From assembly GCA_027343725.1 (NCBI GenBank), contig DAHWKH010000088.1, forward strand, positions 1 through 5,193: a stretch of DNA of 5,193 nucleotides. The letters run 5' to 3'. The notes under the pieces are model-generated. The model was not told the DNA's origin. It did no database searches and saw only the letters and a program-made list of their open reading frames with translations. The DNA comes from Acidiferrobacteraceae bacterium (lineage in GTDB: Bacteria; Pseudomonadota; Gammaproteobacteria; Acidiferrobacterales; Acidiferrobacteraceae). The translations under genes and the position numbers were made by a program. Positions 1-5,193 of this stretch are shown piece by piece; position 1 is the stretch's first letter, and each line of letters starts with the position of its first letter.

Positions 1-139
1 CAACGACATGAGCATCGCGGTCTCGAAGGACCCGCTCATCGCCGTCCAGCTCACCCACACCCGACCCGGGGACCTCGTCACCGTCGACTGGATCGACAAC
101 GAGGGCATGACCGGACACGCCCAGGCGCGTGTGAGCTAG
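1..139 (+). CDS. soxZ: SoxZ-like sulfur-carrier subunit, C-terminal end (partial)
   Basis: The window opens inside this gene; 45 codons (first full codon at position 2) and a TAG stop are visible. SoxZ pairs with SoxY in the periplasmic SoxYZ complex, in which SoxY's C-terminal cysteine carries the sulfur during thiosulfate oxidation. What is seen: a short beta-rich tail with SKDPLIAVQL, then RPGDLVTVDWIDNEG, ending QARVS. This matches from memory the SoxZ C-terminal pattern, a conserved 'P-[YL]-hydrophobic' strand followed by 'GD-x-[VL]-x-V-x-W-x-D-N-x-G'. The reading frame is open from the left edge. The N-terminal half and the start are missing, so a SoxY-SoxZ fusion or a SoxYZ-like carrier tied to quinoprotein dehydrogenases cannot be excluded. 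It converges on the GGDEF-EAL gene, and the two stops are only 20 bp apart. Confidence 0.68.
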   Translation, partial: NDMSIAVSKDPLIAVQLTHTRPGDLVTVDWIDNEGMTGHAQARVS

Positions 140-164
140 GCTGTCGCGCCGCGGGACGCCTAGC
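135..164. terminator. Hairpin shared by two convergent stop codons (possible bidirectional terminator)
   Basis: The left arm GCTAGGC (135-141) pairs with GCCTAGC (158-164). After a one-base bulge at T142, GTC (143-145) pairs with GAC (155-157), giving about 10 bp of stem. The left arm contains the TAG stop of the soxZ-like gene (137-139). The right arm contains the complement of the TAG stop of the GGDEF-EAL gene (160-162). Neither strand has a T-run after the stem, so it does not fit a classical intrinsic terminator. It may slow polymerase or protect the 3' ends of both mRNAs. The pairing is seen; the function is inferred. Confidence 0.45.
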
Positions 165-1422
165 CGTTCGCGCTCAGGCGTTCCGTGGCGGCTTTTCCGT
201 AGAGATAGCCCTGCGCCCAGTCGATGCCGAGGTCGGTCATGATCGTGGCCGTCGCCTGGCTCTCGACACCTTCCGCGAGCGTCATGAGATTCAATTCCTC
301 GGCGATGCGCTGAATCCCCTGGATGATGGTGCGGACCGTGGGTTCGTAGATGCGATTGACGAGGCTGCCTTCGAGCTTCACGAAGGAAAACGGCAGGTCG
401 GCGAGGTACTGGAAGGACGAGTAGCCGTGCCCGAAGTCATCCAGGGCAAGCTGTAGGCCGGCATCCACGAAGGGCATCAGGAGTTCGCGCACCCGCCCCG
501 AATCCCCGAACAACTCGCGCTCGGTGAGTTCCAGTACCAGCGGGCGGTGCGTCTGGTTCGCGTCCCGGCATGTGTCGCAGTACCCTTGAACGAGCGCCAG
601 GAGTTCGTAGACGGCCTCCGGATGGCGCAGCAGGTCAGCGGAAATGTTGACGAAATGGATCAGGGAGGGGGTGTCGGTCAGCATCGCGATACAGCGCTCG
701 AGGGTGGAGCGGATCACGCTTTGATCGATCTTGTAGGTCAACTGAAGATGCTGCGAGATCTCGATGAACTCCTCGGCCGGCAGGACCTGCCCGTTCGGGA
801 GGCGCAGGCGCGCGAGCGCTTCTTCGGCGACGATCGCGCCGGTCTTCAGGTCCACGATCGGCTGATAGGCGGTGATGATGCGCTGTTCATGGAGCGCGCT
901 CTCGAGCGCCGCCCCCATGCCCAGGATGCGCCGCTGGACGATGCTCGCGCGCACCACGCGGTTGCGCCCGCCGCCCTTGGCGTGATAGAGCGCGGCCTCG
1001 ACCGCATTCAAGAGCTCCGCGGCGCGGGTCCCGTCTTCGGGAAAGCTCGCGACGCCGAAACTCGCGGTGATGTGAATGCGGCTCGTGCGCGACAGGATGA
1101 CCAGGCGCTCGATGCGTTGCCGCAGCGTCTCCACGAGATCATCGATTTGCGCGGGATCGGGCACGACGCACAAAAACTCCGGCCCGCCCCAGCGGCCGAT
1201 GGGCACATCGGCGCCCAAGACCTCTTCCAGGACCTGCGCGACCTGACGCAAGACGTGGTCCGCGAATTCGCGCCCCAGGCTGTAATTGATGAGCCGGAAT
1301 CGGTCGATGTCGCAGAGAATGAGTCCAAAGCGTTGCCCGTATTCCATGCGCGCGGTCACGGTCTCGTGAAGCGCGGCCCGGCTCGGCAAGCTGATCGAGT
1401 CGCCCAGGTCGGGCAGGGACAT
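160..1422 (-). CDS. GGDEF-EAL protein, probable cyclic-di-GMP phosphodiesterase with degenerate GGDEF domain
   Basis: 420 residues, with no signal peptide, membrane segment or PAS/GAF sensor, so it is probably cytosolic. The GGDEF domain spans about residues 8-158. Its signature is GGPEF (79-83) in place of GG[DE]EF. The metal/GTP region reads CDIDRFRLINY, with Tyr47 where Asp is usual, and there is no RxxD inhibitory site before the signature. Diguanylate cyclase activity is therefore unlikely, though GTP binding could remain. The EAL domain spans about 178-415 and keeps EALAR (201-205), Asn259, Glu298, DDFGHGYSS (328-336), Lys349, EGVE (384-387) and Gln404. These are the usual metal-binding and catalytic positions for hydrolysing c-di-GMP to pGpG. 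One deviation is KLE instead of KLD/KID at 349-351. The start at 1422 is preferred because GGAGG lies 7 nt upstream. An in-frame start at 1683 would add 87 residues that resemble no domain and would overlap the kinase gene. Confidence 0.93.
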   Translation of the reverse strand: MSLPDLGDSISLPSRAALHETVTARMEYGQRFGLILCDIDRFRLINYSLGREFADHVLRQVAQVLEEVLGADVPIGRWGGPEFLCVVPDPAQIDDLVETLRQRIERLVILSRTSRIHITASFGVASFPEDGTRAAELLNAVEAALYHAKGGGRNRVVRASIVQRRILGMGAALESALHEQRIITAYQPIVDLKTGAIVAEEALARLRLPNGQVLPAEEFIEISQHLQLTYKIDQSVIRSTLERCIAMLTDTPSLIHFVNISADLLRHPEAVYELLALVQGYCDTCRDANQTHRPLVLELTERELFGDSGRVRELLMPFVDAGLQLALDDFGHGYSSFQYLADLPFSFVKLEGSLVNRIYEPTVRTIIQGIQRIAEELNLMTLAEGVESQATATIMTDLGIDWAQGYLYGKAATERLSANG

Positions 1423-1429
1423 GTCGGAT

Positions 1430-1434
1430 CCTCC
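1430..1434 (-). promoter_or_regulatory. Shine-Dalgarno site that fixes the GGDEF-EAL start
   Basis: GGAGG on the minus strand is separated by 7 nt from the ATG at 1422-1420. It is the strongest ribosome binding site for a gene start in the window. It decides between this ATG and the longer in-frame opening beginning inside the kinase gene. Confidence 0.8.
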
Positions 1435-1465
1435 GGGCGCCTGTGGTTTTTGAGTGTCTGGATAT

Positions 1466-1495
1466 ACGTTAATGCAAGCCCGGCGTTCTGTCCAA
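1466..1495 (-). promoter_or_regulatory. Weak candidate promoter for the GGDEF-EAL gene
   Basis: The 86-bp gap between the kinase and the GGDEF-EAL gene is richer in A and T than its surroundings. On the minus strand it holds TTGGAC (1495-1490), then an 18-base spacer, then TAACGT (1471-1466). The -35 match is fair and the -10 match is only three of six. TATATC just downstream is an alternative -10 but has poor spacing. The gene could equally be transcribed by read-through from queF and the kinase. Confidence 0.22.
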
Positions 1496-1508
1496 GAAAA
1501 AATCCGCA

Positions 1509-2777
1509 TCACGCATGGCGCATGAAGGCCTCGAGGGCCAATCGCGCGGCCCCGAAGGCCGCGGGCCGCGCGGGTGCGCAGATGACGGGCACGCCGAGGG
1601 TGCGCGCGCGGATGGCGGTCCAAGCGGCGTTGGCGGCACCCCCGCCGGTCGTCACGACCCGCCGGACCGGGGGCGCGCCGCATTCGGCAAGCCGCTTGTA
1701 GCCCAGCGCCTCGATCTCCGCCAGGCCCTCGAATAGGGCTTGGAGGAAACGGCGGTCGTCGGGCGGTCGGGGCGTGATGCGCGGGCGCAACGCCGGGTCG
1801 TTGACCGGGAAGCGCTCCCCGGGCCTGAGCAGGGGGTAGTAATGGAGGTTCAAGGGCTCGGCCAGCGGGAGTCCCTGCGAGAGGCCTTTGAGTTCGGCGT
1901 TATCAAAATAATGCGCCAATACCGCGCCCCCGCTCTCGGAGGCGCCGCCTGCGAACCACGTGTGCGCGAGGCGATGGCTGTAGATCCCGTAAGCGGGATC
2001 GGCGACCGGGCGCGGGCTTGCCACCTTGAGGACCAGCGTCGAGCCGAGCGAGGTGACGCCGGTGCCCATCGGCAGGTCCCCGAGCGCGGCCAGGGCCGCC
2101 ATGCTGTCGGTGGTGCCGGCGACGATGAGCGGCGCCTCCTGCAAGCGCAGGCGGCGCGTGAAGACCGCGCGCAGCGGCCCGAGCGGTGTCCCCGGCGCGA
2201 CCACGTCCGGCAGAAGCGGCGTGAGCCCAAGGGCCGCGAGCGCCGCGTGCCAGTGGTGCTCGAAGCCGAGTTTGAGGACGTTGTGGTGATCGGCGACCCG
2301 AAACCGCCCGGTGAGAACGCCGCTCAACCACGCCGCCTGGGGGAGCGCCGTGAGCGGCCGCGTCGCGGCATAACGCTCCTTGAGCCAGAGCATCTTGGCG
2401 ACACCGCCCAAGGGGCCCGCGGCCGGCCCGGGTGGGAGCCCCGCGGCGTGCGCGCGAGTCGCGTGCGGGCCCGCGCGCGCGTCGTTGTACATCAAAGCCG
2501 GGGAGATCGGCAGGCCGTCGATCGGTCGGCACAGGAGCAGGCTCCCCGAGGTCCCGGCGACCGCGATCGCGGCGATCGGGAGGCCGCGGCCCGGGCCTTG
2601 GCGGAAGGCCGTCAGGAGCGCGAGGCTCATGTGCCGCCAGACCGCGGGCACGGCATGACACCCGCGGGGCCAGCGCCGCCCGATCAGGGCGTAGGGGCGC
2701 GCGCGTTCATCGAGCGCCCCGATGCGGACTCCCGAGGTGCCAAGGTCGATACCGAGGAAGACCGCCCGCGGCCGCAC
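1509..2777 (-). CDS. FGGY-family carbohydrate kinase, probable D-ribulose kinase
   Basis: 422 residues; an ATP-dependent sugar kinase with the two-lobed actin/hexokinase fold. The N-terminal phosphate loop is DLGTSGVR (11-18). GTTDS (221-225) supplies the likely catalytic base Asp224. TSLGST (242-247) is the second phosphate motif, and GGGAANAAW (378-386) is the adenosine site. The middle and C-terminal blocks (YGIYSHRL, GGASESGGAVL, YYPLLRPGERFPVNDP, TAIRARTLGVPVI) closely match, from memory, the plant/cyanobacterial kinases shown to phosphorylate D-ribulose to D-ribulose 5-phosphate. They are less like bacterial xylulokinase or glycerol kinase, which are about 490-500 residues. Substrate is inferred from this resemblance; another pentulose is possible. 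The start is GTG at 2777, one base after the queF stop, and no Shine-Dalgarno is visible, so translation is probably coupled to queF. A role in salvaging free D-ribulose into the pentose phosphate pool is plausible. Confidence 0.88.
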   Translation of the reverse strand: MRPRAVFLGIDLGTSGVRIGALDERARPYALIGRRWPRGCHAVPAVWRHMSLALLTAFRQGPGRGLPIAAIAVAGTSGSLLLCRPIDGLPISPALMYNDARAGPHATRAHAAGLPPGPAAGPLGGVAKMLWLKERYAATRPLTALPQAAWLSGVLTGRFRVADHHNVLKLGFEHHWHAALAALGLTPLLPDVVAPGTPLGPLRAVFTRRLRLQEAPLIVAGTTDSMAALAALGDLPMGTGVTSLGSTLVLKVASPRPVADPAYGIYSHRLAHTWFAGGASESGGAVLAHYFDNAELKGLSQGLPLAEPLNLHYYPLLRPGERFPVNDPALRPRITPRPPDDRRFLQALFEGLAEIEALGYKRLAECGAPPVRRVVTTGGGAANAAWTAIRARTLGVPVICAPARPAAFGAARLALEAFMRHA

Positions 2778-2778
2778 G

Positions 2779-3156
2779 TCAAGGCGCCGGCAGCCCCGCC
2801 GGCTTCACCCCATGGTGGGCGACGACGGTCGTGTAGAGGCCGCCGCGCACGTTGAAGCGCGCGCTGAGCTCCATGTAGCGGGGCGCGGTCGCGCGCACGA
2901 GGTCTGTCAGGATGCGGTTCGTGACGTCCTCGTGAAAGGCGCCTTCGTTCCGGTAGGACCAGACATAGAGCTTCAGGGATTTGAGTTCGACGCACAGGCG
3001 ATCCGGGACATAGCGGAGCGTGAGCTCGGCGAAGTCCGGTTGCCCGGTTTTCGGGCAGAGGCAGGTGAATTCCGGGATGCGGATCGTGATTTGGTAATCC
3101 CGGTCCGGATGCGGATTTGCGAAGGTCTCGAGGTCTTTGGTCGGCGCGGTAGGCAT
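2779..3156 (-). CDS. queF: NADPH-dependent 7-cyano-7-deazaguanine (preQ0) reductase, type I QueF
   Basis: 125 residues. QueF reduces the nitrile of preQ0 to the aminomethyl group of preQ1, using two NADPH, in the cytosol; preQ1 is then inserted into tRNA by Tgt on the way to queuosine. FTCLCPKTGQPDF (30-42) carries the expected nucleophile Cys34, which forms the thioimide with preQ0, and the acid Asp41. ELKSLKLY (57-64) is the QueF-specific motif for NADPH. His75-Glu76 in the FHED segment matches the substrate-binding Glu of the Bacillus enzyme. The short single-domain form makes it type I. The E. coli-like type II proteins are tandem-domain and about 280 residues, so this is a different class from the best-known gammaproteobacterial enzyme. 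ATG at 3156 is preceded by only a weak GAG-type ribosome site. It is first in a unit with the kinase and divergent from smc. Confidence 0.96.
   Translation of the reverse strand: MPTAPTKDLETFANPHPDRDYQITIRIPEFTCLCPKTGQPDFAELTLRYVPDRLCVELKSLKLYVWSYRNEGAFHEDVTNRILTDLVRATAPRYMELSARFNVRGGLYTTVVAHHGVKPAGLPAP
2786..2803 (-). repeat. GCCGGC inverted repeat just ahead of the kinase start
   Basis: GCCGGC occurs at 2786-2791 and again at 2798-2803 with a six-base loop, giving a perfect 6-bp all-GC stem. On the minus-strand mRNA it lies in the last codons of queF (the PAGLPA stretch). It ends 8 nt before the GTG start of the kinase, where a ribosome binding site would normally sit. Each arm is itself a palindrome. 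The hairpin may only reflect GC-rich codon choice, or it may limit independent initiation on the kinase message. Confidence 0.35.
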
Positions 3157-3186
3157 TTGCGTCTCGGGTGTGTTAGCTTTGCCGGC

Positions 3187-3192
3187 ATTGTA
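3187..3192 (-). promoter_or_regulatory. Candidate -10 element for queF
   Basis: The minus strand reads TACAAT here, five of six bases of the sigma-70 -10 consensus. A start point about 7 nt downstream would give a short leader of roughly 24 nt before the queF ATG. The -35 region at 17-bp spacing falls on the smc start codon (GCGCAT) and does not resemble TTGACA, so an activator or a weak promoter would be implied. Confidence 0.4.
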
Positions 3193-3209
3193 GCGAATTG
3201 CGATTCCCG

Positions 3210-5193
3210 ATGCGCCTTAAAAAGATCAAGCTCGCGGGCTTCAAGTCGTTTGTCGACCCGACCACGGTTCCCGTGGCTGCCCCGCTCGTCGGGATCGTCG
3301 GCCCGAACGGTTGCGGCAAGTCCAACATCATCGACGCCGTGCGCTGGGTCATGGGCGAAAGCTCGGCCAAATATCTGCGGGGGGAATCCCTGACGGATGT
3401 GATATTCAGCGGGTCGGCGGTGCGCAAGCCCGTGGGCCAGGCGGCGGTCGAGCTGGTATTCGACAACAGCGCGGGCCGCGCCGGCGGCGAGTACGCGCGC
3501 TACGCGGAGATCGTGGTGCGGCGCGAAGCGACGCGCGAGGGACACTCCGAGTACTTTCTGAACAAGACCCGCTGCCGGCGCAAGGACATCACGGATCTCT
3601 TTTTGGGCACGGGGCTCGGGCCGCGGTCCTATTCAATCATCGAACAGGGCATGATCACGCGCATCGTCGAGGCGCGTCCCGAGGACTTGCGGGCGTTTCT
3701 CGAGGAGGCCGCCGGGATTTCGCGCTACAAGGAGCGCCGGCGCGAAACCGAGAATCGGCTGCGGCACGTGCGCGACAATCTCGCACGCCTCGATGACACG
3801 CGCCGCGAACTCGAGACCCAGATCGCGCGTTTGAAGCGCCAGGCGGCGCAGGCCGAGAGTTACAAGGCCGCGCGCGCGCGCGAGCGCGAATTGCGTCTGG
3901 CCTTGACGGTCGCCCAGTACGCGCAGCTCACAAGGGAGGGCGCGCGCGCGGATGCCGCGACCGCCGAGGCGGCCTTGGCGGTCGAGCGGGAACAGGCGCG
4001 CCAGCAGGGTCACGAGGCCACGCGCGAGGCGCTGCGCGCGCGCCGCGACGAGGCGGCCGATGGCGTGCGCGTCGCCCACGAAAAGAGCTATGCGCTGGCC
4101 GCCGACGTGGCGCGCCGCGAGCAGGAGATCGCGCACGCGCGCGCCGTGTTCGCGCAACGCGAAGGCGAGTATCGGGACGCGTGCGCGCAGTGCGCGCGTT
4201 TTGAAGAGGAACTCGCGGCCGACGAGGAGCGCGCGCGCGACTTGGAGGCGCGCCTTCAGGAGTGGGTGCGCGCGCATGAGACCGCGAGCGCCGAGGTGCA
4301 CGCGGCGGAACAGGATCTGAAGACCGCGGAGTCCGCGCTCGATGCCTGGGGGGAGGCGTTCAAGGCGGCCGGGGTCGAGGCCCAGGGGCCAATGCGCGCG
4401 AGTGCCGCGGCGCGCAGCGAGTGCACGCGCCTAAAGGCGCGCCACGAGGAATTGAGGAACGCGCTCGCGCGCCTCGAGACCGAGTGGCAGGCCGTGGCCG
4501 CGGGCCCGACGCCCGAGCTTGCGTCCTTGACCGAGACCCTGGCGCGCGCCGAGCGCGATTACGAGGACGCCAAGGGCGGGCTTGAGGGCCTCGAGGGGGA
4601 GTTGCAGGGCCAGCGCGCGGCGCTCGAGGGCGCGACCCAGGATCTGGCGGAGCGGCGCGCGGCCCTTCAGGCGACCGAGGCGCAATTGACCGCTCTGCGC
4701 ACGAGTCAGGCCCAAGCCCTGCGCACCGGTCATGAGGCCTTGGCGCGCTGGCTCCGGGACCAGAACCTCGATGAGGCCCCGCGACTTGCCACCCAAATCA
4801 CCGCCGAGGCCGGATGGGAACGCGCGGTCGAGCGTTGGCTCGGCGCAAGGCTCGCGGCGGTGATCGTGCCGCCGGGCACGATCACGCCCGAGCGCGTCGC
4901 GGGCCTCGAGGCGACGCCGGCCATCCTCGTGGAACGCAGCCCGGCAGACCCCGCGCCGGGCGCGGGGCTCGCGGGCAAGGTCACGGCGTCGTTTTCACTC
5001 GCGAGTCTGTTTGCCGGGGCGCGTCCGGCGCCATCGCTTGCGCAGGCGCTCGCGGAGCGGGAGACGCTCGCGCCCCAGGAGACGCTCGTCACCCCCGAGG
5101 GCATATGCGTTGCGCGCGACACCATCCATTTCGCCGGCGGGCATGACGAGCGCGCCGGCGTGTTGGCGCGGGAACGCCAGATCGCGGAGGCCT
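3210..5193 (+). CDS. smc: Chromosome partition protein Smc, N-terminal 661 residues (runs off the window)
   Basis: Smc is the ATPase of the bacterial condensin; with ScpA/ScpB it organises and helps separate sister chromosomes. The frame is open from the ATG at 3210 to the right edge. The N-terminal head starts with MRLKKIKLAGFKSFVDPTTV, then Walker A GPNGCGKS (31-38), the R-loop region with Arg57 in YLRGES, and the Q-loop Gln146 in IIEQGMI. FLEEAAGISRYKERRRETENR (163-183) leads into the first coiled-coil arm, about 170-505, which is rich in Ala, Arg and Glu. The hinge runs about 510-650, with AGWERAVERWLGARLAAVIV and a typical end at GVLARERQ. The returning arm and the C-terminal head with the LSGGE signature and Walker B lie beyond the window. 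Full family length is about 1,165 residues, so slightly over half is seen. There is no clear Shine-Dalgarno before the ATG; the start rests on the conserved N-terminus. Confidence 0.97.
   Translation, partial: MRLKKIKLAGFKSFVDPTTVPVAAPLVGIVGPNGCGKSNIIDAVRWVMGESSAKYLRGESLTDVIFSGSAVRKPVGQAAVELVFDNSAGRAGGEYARYAEIVVRREATREGHSEYFLNKTRCRRKDITDLFLGTGLGPRSYSIIEQGMITRIVEARPEDLRAFLEEAAGISRYKERRRETENRLRHVRDNLARLDDTRRELETQIARLKRQAAQAESYKAARARERELRLALTVAQYAQLTREGARADAATAEAALAVEREQARQQGHEATREALRARRDEAADGVRVAHEKSYALAADVARREQEIAHARAVFAQREGEYRDACAQCARFEEELAADEERARDLEARLQEWVRAHETASAEVHAAEQDLKTAESALDAWGEAFKAAGVEAQGPMRASAAARSECTRLKARHEELRNALARLETEWQAVAAGPTPELASLTETLARAERDYEDAKGGLEGLEGELQGQRAALEGATQDLAERRAALQATEAQLTALRTSQAQALRTGHEALARWLRDQNLDEAPRLATQITAEAGWERAVERWLGARLAAVIVPPGTITPERVAGLEATPAILVERSPADPAPGAGLAGKVTASFSLASLFAGARPAPSLAQALAERETLAPQETLVTPEGICVARDTIHFAGGHDERAGVLARERQIAEA

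Noticed and set aside
1497..1520. Possible intrinsic terminator after the kinase (T-run TTTTTT on the minus strand)
   Set aside because: The T-run is real, but the preceding sequence offers only 3-bp stems (CAT/ATG or CGC/GCG), too weak for a terminator call.
1423..1683. N-terminal extension that would make the GGDEF-EAL protein 507 residues
   Set aside because: The extra 87 residues are Arg-rich, resemble no domain and are antiparallel-free read-through of the kinase 3' end in another frame; a strong GGAGG precedes the internal ATG at 1422.
547..1701. 384-codon open frame on the + strand opposite the GGDEF-EAL gene
   Set aside because: It is a GC-bias shadow: the translation shows no recognisable domain and it covers a clearly real gene on the other strand.
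1740..2855. 371-codon open frame on the + strand opposite the kinase
   Set aside because: The composition is dominated by Arg, Gly and Ala with no motif, and the opposite strand carries all FGGY kinase motifs.
3940..4060. Clusters of GCGCGC-type repeats in smc
   Set aside because: They follow from Ala and Arg codons in the coiled coil; there is no regular unit or spacing that suggests a true repeat array.
3633..4301. 222-codon open frame on the - strand opposite smc
   Set aside because: It is an Arg/Ala/Leu-rich shadow of the Smc coiled-coil codons with no ribosome site or domain.

Overview
The window is GC-rich, densely coded bacterial DNA with five protein genes and very little spacer. 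The SMC protein begins with the sequence typical of gammaproteobacterial homologues. The first gene fragment looks like SoxZ of the thiosulfate-oxidising Sox system. Together these suggest a sulfur-oxidising gammaproteobacterium. This is an inference from protein resemblance only. No RNA gene, insertion sequence, CRISPR array or prophage gene was seen.

Layout, left to right. (1) Positions 1-139, + strand: the last 45 codons of a SoxZ-like sulfur-carrier subunit. (2) Positions 160-1422, - strand: a 420-residue cytosolic GGDEF-EAL protein. Its GGDEF half is degenerate (GGPEF) and its EAL half is largely intact, so it is probably a cyclic-di-GMP phosphodiesterase. It converges on the soxZ-like gene across 20 bp, and a hairpin there takes in both stop codons. 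(3) Positions 1509-2777, - strand: an FGGY carbohydrate kinase closest in recalled sequence to the plant/cyanobacterial D-ribulose kinases. (4) Positions 2779-3156, - strand: type I QueF, the last enzyme of preQ1 synthesis for queuosine. (5) Positions 3210-5193 and beyond, + strand: the N-terminal 661 codons of the chromosome-partition ATPase Smc.

queF and the kinase form a tight two-gene unit, with the stop and the GTG start one base apart. This unit is divergent from smc across 53 bp. The GGDEF-EAL gene follows the kinase on the same strand after 86 bp and has its own strong ribosome binding site, so it may be either the end of that operon or a separate unit. The five genes do not make one pathway: sulfur oxidation, second-messenger turnover, pentulose salvage, tRNA modification and chromosome organisation sit side by side.

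I found no convincing undescribed system. The points most worth a second look are the shared stop-codon hairpin, the degenerate GGDEF domain, the coupled queF-kinase pair, and the crowded queF/smc divergent start region.
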